Positions 48,577-56,673 of a DNA stretch of 64,000 nt are shown here, one piece after another (the first letter of the stretch is position 1; each line of letters begins with the position of its first letter). The position numbers and the translations under genes are program-made. The stretch is taken from positions 930,001-994,000 of the forward strand of contig CAZBRT010000001.1 in NCBI GenBank assembly GCA_964494625.1. Reading direction: 5' to 3'. Source of the DNA: UBA2784 sp964494625. Lineage in GTDB: Bacteria; Pseudomonadota; Alphaproteobacteria; Micropepsales; Micropepsaceae. Below the pieces are notes generated by a model. The model did no database searches and was not told where the DNA came from. It saw only the letters and a program-made list of their open reading frames with translations.

Positions 48577-49853
48577 GTCATCACCTGCGATTGCCGTCTG
48601 ATGATCGCGTTACGCATGGGTTCGGAGCAAGCACATTCCAGCGCGCGGCGGAAATGCAGCAAGGCATATTGCGCATGCCCGGCACGACGCGCCAGTTCGC
48701 CCAGTGTTGCATGAAAGGGGGCATAGTTTGCGAGCGCCGGTTCGCGCTCAAGGGAGCAGGCGAGCGCATAACCGGCTGGCGCACCATCGCGCATGGCGAT
48801 GGCAACGGCGTGGTTGAGGCGGGTGATGGGCGAGGGCGCCATATCGATCAGCATGGCGTACCAGCCGACAATTTCATTCCAGTCCGTTGCCCCAATGGAC
48901 GGTGCCAGCGTGTGGCAGGCCGCAATGCCCGCTTCGGCGTGAAACACCGACAGATGCGAGGCGCCCATGCTGGCGCGCAAATGCGCCATGCCGTCGCGCA
49001 TGAGATTCTGATCCCACCGGGCGCGGTCCTGATCTTCGAGCAGAACAAGGGCACCCTCCTCATCCAGCCGCGCGGGTGCGCGGGCATGGTGAAAAGCGAT
49101 GAGGGCGACCAGCGCATGTACTTCTGCGCTGGTGGTGGCAGGGTTCAGCGCCAGCACTTTGGCCAACCGCAACGCCTCGCGCGCCAGATCATCCCGCAAA
49201 AGCTGGTCGCCCGATGTCGCGGCATAGGCTTCGTTGAACAGAAGATAGATCGCGCGCATGACAATCGCCCGGCGTGTCTCGCGCTCGGCTCCCGCCGGCA
49301 TGTCGAAGGACGCGTTGATCTCGCGCAACCGGGCCTTGGCGCGGACAAGACGCTGGGCAATGGCATCCCTTGTGGTCAGGAAGGCGCGCGCGATTTCGTC
49401 CACCTCAAGGCCGCAGACGGTTTTGAGGACAAGGGCAAGCTGGCTTTCAGGCGCGAGTGCCGGATGCGCGCAAAGGAAAAGCAGCGAAAGCTCGTCATCC
49501 CCCAGCGTACCGGCATGGTCCATTGCGGAGCGCATGTCCCCGGTCAGTTCTTCGGTCCAGCGCAGGATGTCGGGTTCGATTGCGGCGAGAACCGCATTGC
49601 GGCGGAAATGGTCCAGCGCGCGATTGCGGGCCGTTGCTGCAAGCCAGCCGCCGGGATTGTCCGGCAGGCCCTTTTGCCAGGCTGTCAGGGCCGCAAGCGC
49701 TGCGTCCTGCACCACATCTTCCGCCAGCGAGAGGCGCCGCGCGCCAAAGAGCCGCGTCAGTTGCGCGACAAGCCGTGGCCCGTCGCGCCGCATCGTTTCC
49801 GACAACAGGCGGCTGATCCCGCCGGAGGAAGGTGGGGGGCTGTCAGAGTTCAT
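48573..49853 (-). CDS. ECF42-type RNA polymerase sigma factor (SigJ/DUF6596)
   Basis: A 426-aa ECF sigma factor: region 2 (about residues 20-95, LAEDVVQDAALAALTAW and GWLAATARNRALDHFRR), region 4 (about 125-190), and a long C-terminal TPR-like extension (LFNEAYAATSGD onward to the end). This fits the ECF42 group, which has no anti-sigma factor and is controlled by its C-terminal extension and DGPF partners. Here the DGPF gene is just upstream and overlaps by 11 bases. ATG 49853 is chosen because the sequence before it belongs to the DGPF gene in another frame. Confidence 0.92.
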   Translation of the reverse strand: MNSDSPPPSSGGISRLLSETMRRDGPRLVAQLTRLFGARRLSLAEDVVQDAALAALTAWQKGLPDNPGGWLAATARNRALDHFRRNAVLAAIEPDILRWTEELTGDMRSAMDHAGTLGDDELSLLFLCAHPALAPESQLALVLKTVCGLEVDEIARAFLTTRDAIAQRLVRAKARLREINASFDMPAGAERETRRAIVMRAIYLLFNEAYAATSGDQLLRDDLAREALRLAKVLALNPATTSAEVHALVALIAFHHARAPARLDEEGALVLLEDQDRARWDQNLMRDGMAHLRASMGASHLSVFHAEAGIAACHTLAPSIGATDWNEIVGWYAMLIDMAPSPITRLNHAVAIAMRDGAPAGYALACSLEREPALANYAPFHATLGELARRAGHAQYALLHFRRALECACSEPMRNAIIRRQSQVMT

Positions 49854-50199
49854 GCACCATGCGCACCTCGATGCGGCCGCCATATTTGAGATGCGGGCAG
49901 GTTTCAGCGAGGCGGCAAGCCTCGGCATAGTCACCGGCCTTGATCGAGAAATAGCCGCCGACGAGTTCCTTGGTTTCGGCATAGGGACCGTCGGTGACGG
50001 TGATTTTGCCATTCCTGTTGCGCATGACCTTGCCCGGGTCATCGGTGAGCTTTTCGCCGCCAGCGAAGTGGCCCTTCTCGCGCATGGATTGCGCCCAGGC
50101 ACTGTATTCCTTGATGACGGCCATCATCTCCGCCTCGCTGCGGTTGTCGAACTGGCCTTGATCCTCGTGCAGGAACAGCATGAACACGGACATGGTCAT
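49843..50199 (-). CDS. DGPF/YCII-related protein
   Basis: A 118-aa dimeric alpha/beta barrel protein of the YCII/DGPF family. The name motif is seen as VTDGPYAETKELVGGY (Tyr replaces Phe). The ATG at 50199 has GGGGAG just before it. It is always found near ECF42 sigma factors and here overlaps one by 11 bases. Role unknown; a small-molecule or signal-sensing role has been proposed for the partners. Confidence 0.92.
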   Translation of the reverse strand: MTMSVFMLFLHEDQGQFDNRSEAEMMAVIKEYSAWAQSMREKGHFAGGEKLTDDPGKVMRNRNGKITVTDGPYAETKELVGGYFSIKAGDYAEACRLAETCPHLKYGGRIEVRMVHEL

Positions 50200-50260
50200 T
50201 CTCCCCAAAAGCGGTGGCAGCCTTGCCCGGCACGTGCCGTCACGCCCCGCCTCAAACCAT

Positions 50261-50287
50261 GACGGGCAAGGGACGCCGGTTTCGACA
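50261..50287 (-). promoter_or_regulatory. Candidate ECF42-dependent promoter
   Basis: On the minus strand TGTCGA (50287-50282) is followed after 17 bases by CGTC (50264-50261). Both elements match what I recall for ECF42 target promoters (TGTCGA at -35, CGA/TC at -10). The distance to the DGPF start is about 60 bases, consistent with autoregulation of the whole unit. Only a match to memory, not a test. Confidence 0.45.
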
Positions 50288-50409
50288 AGCATCGGCAAAG
50301 AATCTTCGGGGGTAAAGGCCGCAATCGCCACGCGCGGCGCCGCAGGGCTGGATTCGGCAGGCGAATCCCCGCCAGATGACGCATCCCGATTCCGTCAGAG
50401 TTGCCGCCC

Positions 50410-51288
50410 ATGACCAGAATGACCCGCCCCCGCCGCTCGGTTCTTTACATGCCCGGCTCCAATCCGCGTGCGATGGACAAGGCGCGCAGCCTGCCGACTG
50501 ACTCGGTCATCCTCGACCTTGAAGATGCCGTGGCGCCCGACCAGAAGGATTTTGCGCGCGCGCAGGTCGTCGAGACCGTGCGGGCGGGCGGCTTTGGCAA
50601 GCGCGAGGTGGTGATCCGGGTCAACGGGCTCGACACGCCTCACGCGCGCGCAGACATTGCGGCTGCTGCGCAGGCGGGTGCGCATGCCATCCTGGTTCCC
50701 AAGATCGACAGTGCGGCTGAGGTGATGCAGGCGTCGGGCATGATGGCGGAAGCCGGAGCGCCCGCTGATCTTGCGCTGTGGGCGATGATCGAGACACCGG
50801 GCGGCATCTTCAATCTGCGGGAAATCGCCGGCGCGGGCGGTCGGCTCTCGGTCCTCGTCATGGGCACCAATGACCTTGTCAAGGAAATGCATGGACAGCA
50901 TGTGCCCGACCGGGCGCCACTGGTGCCGCTCCTGTCGTTCGCGGTTCTGGCGGCGCGGGGGGCCGGACTTTCCATCATCGATGGTGTCTATAACGACATC
51001 CAGAACGAGGATGGTTTCCTGGCCGTGTGCCGTCAGGGCCGGGCCATCGGTTTTGACGGCAAGACCCTCATCCACCCCTCACAGATCCGTTCATCAAACA
51101 TGGTTTTTTCCCCTGCTGCGGACGAGGTGGCGGAGGCGCGCAAGGTCATTTCGGCCTTTGAACTGCCTGAAAACAAAGGGAAAGGCGCCATCAAGGTGGA
51201 TGGCAAGATGGTCGAGCTTCTGCATGCGGAAATCGCCCGGCGGCTCGTTCATCTTGCTGATGCCATTGCCGCCCTTGAAACGCCCTAG
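50410..51288 (+). CDS. HpcH/HpaI-family CoA-ester lyase (CitE/Mcl-like)
   Basis: A 292-aa TIM-barrel lyase/thioesterase of the malyl-CoA lyase/citrate lyase-beta group. Metal-ligand region DLEDAVAPDQKDFAR and WAMIETPGGIFNLREIA with LVMGTNDLVKEM, then GKTLIHPSQI, are typical. With mesaconyl-CoA hydratase at 52743 it may act as (methyl)malyl-CoA lyase or malyl-CoA thioesterase in the ethylmalonyl-CoA pathway; the choice is inferred from context. The start could be ATG 50410 or 50419. Confidence 0.85.
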   Translation: MTRMTRPRRSVLYMPGSNPRAMDKARSLPTDSVILDLEDAVAPDQKDFARAQVVETVRAGGFGKREVVIRVNGLDTPHARADIAAAAQAGAHAILVPKIDSAAEVMQASGMMAEAGAPADLALWAMIETPGGIFNLREIAGAGGRLSVLVMGTNDLVKEMHGQHVPDRAPLVPLLSFAVLAARGAGLSIIDGVYNDIQNEDGFLAVCRQGRAIGFDGKTLIHPSQIRSSNMVFSPAADEVAEARKVISAFELPENKGKGAIKVDGKMVELLHAEIARRLVHLADAIAALETP

Positions 51289-51391
51289 TCCGCCACGATA
51301 AACCGCCACCATGGACTGCAGCGGGCCGGTGTGACGGGCAGGGGTGCCCCAACCGCGAAGGGGCCTGTGATCGAGATCAGGGGAGTTGAAG

Positions 51392-52060
51392 ATGCGAATT
51401 GCGAAGTTTGCCGCCGCGCTGGCCGGCATCGGCATGATGGCAGCTGTTGCCGCATCGCCCGCCCAGGCTGTCAGTGTTGCCGACCGTGCCCGTGAAGTCG
51501 AAGGCGAGTTGCGCGAAGCTGAAGCAGCGATGAAAGCGGAAAAATTCGAGGTCGCCATCGGATTGCTTGATCGCGTCATTGCCAGCCGTGCACTGAAAGA
51601 AGCCAATCTCGGTGTCGCACATTTCCAGCGGGGCATGGCCTATTACCGGCTGCAACGTTGCGCGGAAGCGATGCCCGATTACGACAAGGCGGTCGAACTT
51701 TTGCCGGGTGATGCCAATCCGGTTTCCGCACGCGGTTTCTGCCATGTGGAATTGGGCAATACTGACGGCGCGATCGCCGATTTCAACGCGACGCTGGTGA
51801 TCGACGAGAAGCACCTTTCCGCGCTCTCCAATCTCTGCGTGATCCACTACAACGCCGCGCGCTATGTTGACGCCGTGCCGTTCTGCACGAAGGCCGCCGA
51901 GCTCGCGCCCGACAATGCCACGCTCCTCAAGGCAAAGGCTGCGGCCCTCGAACTTGCCGGCGACAAGCCCGGCGCGCTGGACGCGTGGAAGGCCCTTCTG
52001 GCGCTGGCACCTGACGACAAGGACGCCAAGGACGGCGTTGCCCGCAACAGCACGCCATAA
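51392..52060 (+). CDS. Exported TPR protein 1
   Basis: A 222-aa protein with a signal peptide (MRIAKFAAALAGIGMMAAVAASPAQA) and about four tetratricopeptide-like repeats (about residues 40-215), for example LGVAHFQRGMAYYRLQRCAEAMPDYDKAVEL. ATG 51392 follows AGGGGAGTTGAAG. It is paired with the next gene, a similar TPR protein; likely periplasmic scaffold, targets unknown. Confidence 0.85.
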   Translation: MRIAKFAAALAGIGMMAAVAASPAQAVSVADRAREVEGELREAEAAMKAEKFEVAIGLLDRVIASRALKEANLGVAHFQRGMAYYRLQRCAEAMPDYDKAVELLPGDANPVSARGFCHVELGNTDGAIADFNATLVIDEKHLSALSNLCVIHYNAARYVDAVPFCTKAAELAPDNATLLKAKAAALELAGDKPGALDAWKALLALAPDDKDAKDGVARNSTP

Positions 52061-52108
52061 ATTCTCCCGACAAGCCTATTGACCTCCTTCCTGAAGGACA
52101 CGCTTTCC

Positions 52109-52750
52109 ATGCGCCGGATTGCTTCTGTTGTCGCGTTCGCGTTGTCGCTTATCGCGGCTGTACCCGCCTCTGCTGACGTCTTTGCCGATTTCAAGCAGGG
52201 ACAGAACCTGCTCAATCAGGGCAAGGATGCGGAAGCGGTTGCCATCTTCACGGCCATTATCGATGGCGGATTGCTGACGCCGGACTGGAAACCCTTTGCG
52301 TTCTACTATCGTGGCCAGGCGCAGCGGAACCTTGGCGAGCACTCCAAGGCGATTGCCGATTTCGAGCAGACCGTCGCGCTGAAGCCCGACGTTGCGCCCG
52401 CCCATTACGAAATGGGTCTGGCGATGGCGGCCCAGAAGCGCTATCGCCCGGCCATTGCAGCCTATTCCGAAGCGATCAAGCTCGTGCCCGACAATGCCAA
52501 TTTCTGGTTTGCGCGCTGCTCGGCCAAGTCACTGGTGAATGACAATGCCGGAGCCCGCGAGGACTGCATCAAGGCCGTCCAGCTCAAGCCCGATTTCGTG
52601 GATGCGATTGTCACGCTGGGCCGCGCGTACGAGGATCTGGGCCAGCATGCGCTCGCCATCCAGACCTACGAGACGGCCTTGCTGATCGACCCCGGCAACC
52701 GCCGCGCGCTCGACGGGATCGAATTCATCAAGAGCCTGCCAAGTGAGTAA
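52109..52750 (+). CDS. Exported TPR protein 2
   Basis: A 213-aa protein with signal peptide (MRRIASVVAFALSLIAAVPASA) and repeats such as FAFYYRGQAQRNLGEHSKAIADFEQTV and HYEMGLAMAAQKRYRPAIAAYSEAI. It resembles TPR protein 1 in size and design and is probably an old tandem duplicate. It overlaps the start of the MaoC gene by 8 bases, suggesting coupling. Confidence 0.85.
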   Translation: MRRIASVVAFALSLIAAVPASADVFADFKQGQNLLNQGKDAEAVAIFTAIIDGGLLTPDWKPFAFYYRGQAQRNLGEHSKAIADFEQTVALKPDVAPAHYEMGLAMAAQKRYRPAIAAYSEAIKLVPDNANFWFARCSAKSLVNDNAGAREDCIKAVQLKPDFVDAIVTLGRAYEDLGQHALAIQTYETALLIDPGNRRALDGIEFIKSLPSE

Positions 52751-53804
52751 CAGGAAGTCCGCATCGGGAAATTTCTTCGAGGACTTCCATGTCGGTCAAC
52801 AGTTGCGGCATGCGACGCCGCGTACTTTGACCGGCGGTGACGTGGCGCTTTATCTCGCGCTGACCGGCGGGCGCTTTGCGCTTGCCTCTGCCGACACTTT
52901 CGCGCGCAAGGCGGGATTGCCGCGCGCACCTGTCGATGCGCTGCTGGCGTTCCACGTGGTGTTCGGAAAAACCGTTCCTGATATCTCGCTCAATGCGGTC
53001 GCCAATCTCGGTTATGCCGAGGGGCGCTTCCTTGCCCCTGTCTGGCCGCGCGACACGCTGACGGCGGTCTCCGAAGTGATCGGCCTCAAGGAAAACACGA
53101 ACGGTGAAACCGGCGTTGTTTATGTGCGCACACGCGGCTTCAACCAGAACGGCACGGAAGTCATCTCCTATGTGCGCTGGGTGATGGTGCGCAAGCGCGA
53201 CGTGAAATCGCCCGCGCCTGCGCCGGTCGTCCCGAAACTTGCGGCCAGCGTTGCCGCGCGCGATCTGGTGGTGCCCGAGGGACTGTCGTTTGACGGGTTC
53301 GATGCCACCCTTTCGGGCTCGCCCCATTTCTTCGAGGATTACGCGGCGGGCGAGATCATCGACCATGTGGACGGGATGACGGTCGAAGAGGCCGAGCACC
53401 AGATGGCGACGCGGCTTTACCAGAACACTGCCCGCGTCCACTTCAACCAGCATGCGGAATCAAAAGGCCGGTTCGGCCGCCGCCTCATCTATGGCGGGCA
53501 TGTCATCAGCCTTGCGCGGTCGCTCTCATTCAACGGGTTGGCCAACGCGGACCCCATTATCGCGATCAATGGCGGGCGGCATGTGAACCCGCTCTTTGCA
53601 GGTGACACGGTATTTGCGTGGTCGGAGGTGCTTGGAAAAGCCGAGCTACAAGGGCGCAACGACATGGGCGCGCTGCGCATCCGGCTCGTTGCCACCAAGA
53701 ACCTGCCTTGCGCGGATTTTCCGGGACGCGACAGGGCAGCGCCTGCGCCCGCCGAGATGATCCTTGATTTCGACTATTGGGCGCTGGTGCCGCGGCGCGG
53801 CTGA
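52743..53804 (+). CDS. mch: Mesaconyl-CoA hydratase (double hot-dog MaoC family)
   Basis: A 353-aa double hot-dog protein. FFEDFHVGQQLRHATPRTLT, FHVVFGKTVPDISLNAVANL and GLKENTNGETGVVYVRT closely resemble known mesaconyl-CoA hydratases of Rhodobacter and Methylobacterium relatives. The enzyme hydrates mesaconyl-C1-CoA to beta-methylmalyl-CoA in the ethylmalonyl-CoA pathway. The neighbouring CoA-ester lyase would cleave that product. Rest of the pathway is not in the window. Confidence 0.85.
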   Translation: MSNRKSASGNFFEDFHVGQQLRHATPRTLTGGDVALYLALTGGRFALASADTFARKAGLPRAPVDALLAFHVVFGKTVPDISLNAVANLGYAEGRFLAPVWPRDTLTAVSEVIGLKENTNGETGVVYVRTRGFNQNGTEVISYVRWVMVRKRDVKSPAPAPVVPKLAASVAARDLVVPEGLSFDGFDATLSGSPHFFEDYAAGEIIDHVDGMTVEEAEHQMATRLYQNTARVHFNQHAESKGRFGRRLIYGGHVISLARSLSFNGLANADPIIAINGGRHVNPLFAGDTVFAWSEVLGKAELQGRNDMGALRIRLVATKNLPCADFPGRDRAAPAPAEMILDFDYWALVPRRG

Positions 53805-53808
53805 CGCA

Positions 53809-54162
53809 TCAATGCGTCTCGTATTTCGGGTCCTTCGGCAGCGGAAAATATTCGGTGACCTCGGCCAGCTTGCCGTCGCGCACCGTCCAGAATGAGACTG
53901 CCCAAAGGTAGCACGCGCCCTTGTCGATCAGCACGCGCGTATAGGCCCATTCTTCAACGCCCGTTGCCTCCAGAAGAATACATTTGGCACCCGCCAGCAA
54001 TTCGCGGTTGACCTCGACATAGCGGTCGGCGTTCAAAATTTCCTCTTCCGTCTGCGGCCAGTCCGCGCGGAAATCATGGGCCAATAGTGCGCGCGCCTCG
54101 TCCCACTTGCCATCGCCCACATGCGCCCAGAAGCGCCCGGCCAGAACGACGGCAGCACTCAT
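53809..54162 (-). CDS. NTF2-like (SnoaL-type) small protein
   Basis: A 117-aa NTF2-fold protein: RFWAHVGDGKWDEARALLAHDF, WPQTEEEILNADRYVEVNREL and SFWTVRDGKLAEVTEYF. Such proteins are isomerases or ligand binders, function open. It begins 3' of the HerA-like gene with an ATGA overlap (54159-54162): the HerA stop and the NTF2 start are shared, with NTF2 lying upstream in the transcript (starts at 54162), so NTF2 is translated first and HerA's end lies after it in genome order only. Confidence 0.75.
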   Translation of the reverse strand: MSAAVVLAGRFWAHVGDGKWDEARALLAHDFRADWPQTEEEILNADRYVEVNRELLAGAKCILLEATGVEEWAYTRVLIDKGACYLWAVSFWTVRDGKLAEVTEYFPLPKDPKYETH

Positions 54163-55673
54163 CCGCGCCCCGTCAGTGAGCCAAGGATGCCGCGCACCAG
54201 CCGTCGGCCCAGCGATGAGCCGACCGAGCGCACGACGCTCTTGGTAAAGGCTTCGCCCACGCTCTGGCGGTTGCGCGTGCTTGTCTTGCGCGGGAGCGGC
54301 TCTTTGCGCGTGCGTGGCACGCTTGGCCTATCCGAGAACGGGCCAGAGGGCTGGCGAGATGGTGCAGGTGCTGCCTCAGGTGGCGCGCGTTCTGCCTCGC
54401 GCCGCTTAAGCATCTCAAAGGCAGAGTCGCGGTCGAGCATGCGCTCGTAGCGTCCGGCAAGCGGGGATGCGGCGATTGCGCGGGCGCGTTCGTCCGGCGA
54501 CAGGGGACCCATGCGCGACGCGGGCGGTCGGATCAATGTGCGCTCCACGATCCCTGGCACGCCCTTGTCTTCGAGGAGGGAGGTCAGTGCCTCGCCGATG
54601 GCCAGTTCCGTGATCGCAGATTTGGTATCGAAGGCCGGGTTGGGCCGGAAGCTTTCGGCAGCCACGGCGACAGCCTTCTGCTCCTTGGGCGTATAGGCAC
54701 GCAACGCATGCTGGATGCGGTTGCCAAGCTGGGCCGCGACGATGTCGGGCACGTCCTGCGGGTTTTGCGTCACGAAATAGACGCCCACGCCCTTGGAGCG
54801 GATGAGGCGCACGACTTGCGTCACCTTCTCCAGAAGCGCCTTGGGTGCATCCGTGAACAGGAGATGCGCCTCGTCAAAAAAGAAGACGAGTTTTGGCTTT
54901 TCAAGATCACCGGCCTCCGGCAAGGCCTCGAACAATTCGGAAAGAAGCCAGAGCAGAAAAGTTGCGTATAGCCGCGGGTTGCCGAAAAGCCTGTCAGCCG
55001 CCAGCACATTCACCTGGCCGCGGCCTTGCGCATCGACGCGCATGAAATCGGCAAGGTTGACCGCAGGCTCACCAAAGAATTTTTCGGCTCCCTGCTGCTC
55101 GAGAACCAGAAGCGCGCGCTGGATGGCGCCGACACTTGCCTTCGAGACATTGCCGTAGGTGCGGGTCAGCGCATCGGCCTCGTCGGCGACGAAAGCAAGG
55201 ATGGCGCGCAGGTCTTTCAGATCGAGGAGCAAGAGGCCTTCCTCGTCAGCGATGCGGAAGGCGATGTTGAGAACGCCTTCCTGCACGTCGTTGAGGTCAA
55301 GCAGGCGCGCAAGCAGCACCGGCCCCATTTCCGAGATTGTGGCCCGCACGTTGTGTCCCTGCTCGCCGAAGACATCCCAAAGGACGACCGGGCTTGCCGC
55401 GTTCACGTAATCCCCATGCCCGATATTGCGGGCACGTTCGGTGAGGAAGTGTTTGGGTTCGCCGGCCGCGCCGATGCCGGAAAGGTCGCCCTTCACATCG
55501 GCGGCGAAGACTGGAACACCTGCGGCCGAGAACCCCTCAGCCAGAATCTGCAAGGTCACGGTCTTGCCGGTACCGGTCGCACCCGCGATCAGCCCGTGGC
55601 GGTTGGCGTACTTAAGGAGGAGCCACTGTTCGCGCTCGCCCTTGCCGACAAAAATCCCGGGAAATCCGGTCAT
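54159..55673 (-). CDS. HerA-like ATPase (DUF853, YjgR family)
   Basis: A 504-aa FtsK/HerA superfamily ATPase. Walker A is GATGTGKTVTLQ, Walker B is LVFFFDEAHLLF, and a glutamine sensor YFVTQNPQDVPD follows. The C-terminal 100 residues are Pro/Arg-rich with a Gly-containing end (LVRGILGSLTGRG). YjgR-type proteins are unassigned relatives of the HerA DNA translocase. It is transcribed before the NTF2-like gene, with which it shares ATGA, so HerA precedes NTF2 in the operon. Confidence 0.9.
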   Translation of the reverse strand: MTGFPGIFVGKGEREQWLLLKYANRHGLIAGATGTGKTVTLQILAEGFSAAGVPVFAADVKGDLSGIGAAGEPKHFLTERARNIGHGDYVNAASPVVLWDVFGEQGHNVRATISEMGPVLLARLLDLNDVQEGVLNIAFRIADEEGLLLLDLKDLRAILAFVADEADALTRTYGNVSKASVGAIQRALLVLEQQGAEKFFGEPAVNLADFMRVDAQGRGQVNVLAADRLFGNPRLYATFLLWLLSELFEALPEAGDLEKPKLVFFFDEAHLLFTDAPKALLEKVTQVVRLIRSKGVGVYFVTQNPQDVPDIVAAQLGNRIQHALRAYTPKEQKAVAVAAESFRPNPAFDTKSAITELAIGEALTSLLEDKGVPGIVERTLIRPPASRMGPLSPDERARAIAASPLAGRYERMLDRDSAFEMLKRREAERAPPEAAPAPSRQPSGPFSDRPSVPRTRKEPLPRKTSTRNRQSVGEAFTKSVVRSVGSSLGRRLVRGILGSLTGRG

Positions 55674-55774
55674 GGGTATCCTTCGTAGTCCTGAGTCGGC
55701 CCTATGTGCCTAGGGTGACAGTGGCCGTCGCCGGGCGCTGCTTCAAGCGGCGGGCGGCATCTGCGCGCAGGGCT

Positions 55775-55802
55775 TTGACCTTGGCAGGGCGGCCCCTATG
55801 AT
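55775..55802 (+). promoter_or_regulatory. Consensus-like sigma-70 promoter of sdhCDA
   Basis: TTGACC (55775-55780), a 16-base spacer and TATGAT (55797-55802). Transcription would start near 55809, about 75 bases before the sdhC ATG. It is the best sigma-70 match I found in the window. Confidence 0.65.
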
Positions 55803-55810
55803 CCATAGGG
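55794..55810. promoter_or_regulatory. Dyad overlapping the sdh -10 element
   Basis: CCCTAT-GATCC-ATAGGG is a perfect 6-bp inverted repeat with a 5-base spacer over the -10 box and the start region. Its place suggests a repressor operator. The binding protein is unknown. Confidence 0.45.
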
Positions 55811-55883
55811 TATCGGGGTGAGTGGGGCATTCTCGCGCAAAACGGGCTGCCCAATCGAAAATGCGTCATCTGCTTGGGGAATC

Positions 55884-56321
55884 ATGGCTTCTCGTCCGCC
55901 TTCGCCGTCCGCTTCCACACAGCCCAGCAAGCGGCCCAATCGGCCGCTTTCGCCCCATCTCCAGATCTGGCGCTGGCCGGTCACGATGGCGACGTCCATC
56001 CTTCACCGCATGACCGGCATGGCCCTGGGGGCGGGGCTTCTGCTTTTGGCCGCATGGCTCGTTGCAACCGCGATGGGCGCCCAAGCCTATGGTTTCATGG
56101 AAACCTGGCTTGGCCATCCGGTGGGGCGGACCATTCTTTTCGGGTTCACGCTGGCGCTGGTCTTTCACCTCCTCAACGGCATCCGCCATCTGGTGTGGGA
56201 TGCAGGCAAAGGATTTGAGGTCCGCCGTGCGCACCGCGCGGGCATCTTCGTGATGGTCGCAGCGGTCCTATTGACACTTGCTGTCTGGGCCTTTGCCTAT
56301 TGGCTCAAGGGGGCGTTCTGA
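55884..56321 (+). CDS. sdhC: Succinate dehydrogenase cytochrome b556 subunit
   Basis: Membrane anchor of complex II. 145 aa with three transmembrane helices. The family motif SILHRMTG (residues 38-45) and the haem ligand His95 in FHLLNGIRHLVWD are present. ATG 55884 follows TTGGGGAATC; the 22 residues encoded upstream have no family match. Its stop overlaps the sdhD start (TGATG). Confidence 0.95.
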   Translation: MASRPPSPSASTQPSKRPNRPLSPHLQIWRWPVTMATSILHRMTGMALGAGLLLLAAWLVATAMGAQAYGFMETWLGHPVGRTILFGFTLALVFHLLNGIRHLVWDAGKGFEVRRAHRAGIFVMVAAVLLTLAVWAFAYWLKGAF

Positions 56322-56662
56322 TGAGCGGTTCCGGCAAGGCGGCCACCCGCCATTTCAAGAACCAGCGGTTTACCGCCGTGCTTCTGGTGCCGCTGGTCAT
56401 GTGGCTCATCATCAGCATCGCCATGCAGTCGGGCGCACCGCATGCCGACATGCTGGCTTTCCTCAAGGACCCGGTGAATGCGGCGCTGATGGCGCTTGCC
56501 TGCATCGCGGGCTTTTTCCATTTCGCGCTGGGGCTGGAAGTCGTGATTGACGATTATGTGCAAGGCAGATTGCTGCGCACGCTCTGCCATGCCGCCAACA
56601 AGCTCGTCGCGCTGACGGGACTTGCTGCATCCATCGCCGCCCTTGCCGTGATCCAATTCTGA
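56321..56662 (+). CDS. sdhD: Succinate dehydrogenase hydrophobic membrane anchor
   Basis: 113 aa with three hydrophobic helices. The haem-side block FHFALGLEVVIDDYV has His67 and the Asp-Tyr pair used at the quinone site. It starts one base inside the sdhC stop and ends 11 bases before sdhA. Confidence 0.94.
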   Translation: MSGSGKAATRHFKNQRFTAVLLVPLVMWLIISIAMQSGAPHADMLAFLKDPVNAALMALACIAGFFHFALGLEVVIDDYVQGRLLRTLCHAANKLVALTGLAASIAALAVIQF

Positions 56663-56673
56663 AGACCGAGAAC

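Noticed and set aside
48429..49889. A 486-codon plus-strand open frame over the sigma factor
   Set aside because: Low-complexity product; the minus-strand ECF42 gene has all family motifs.
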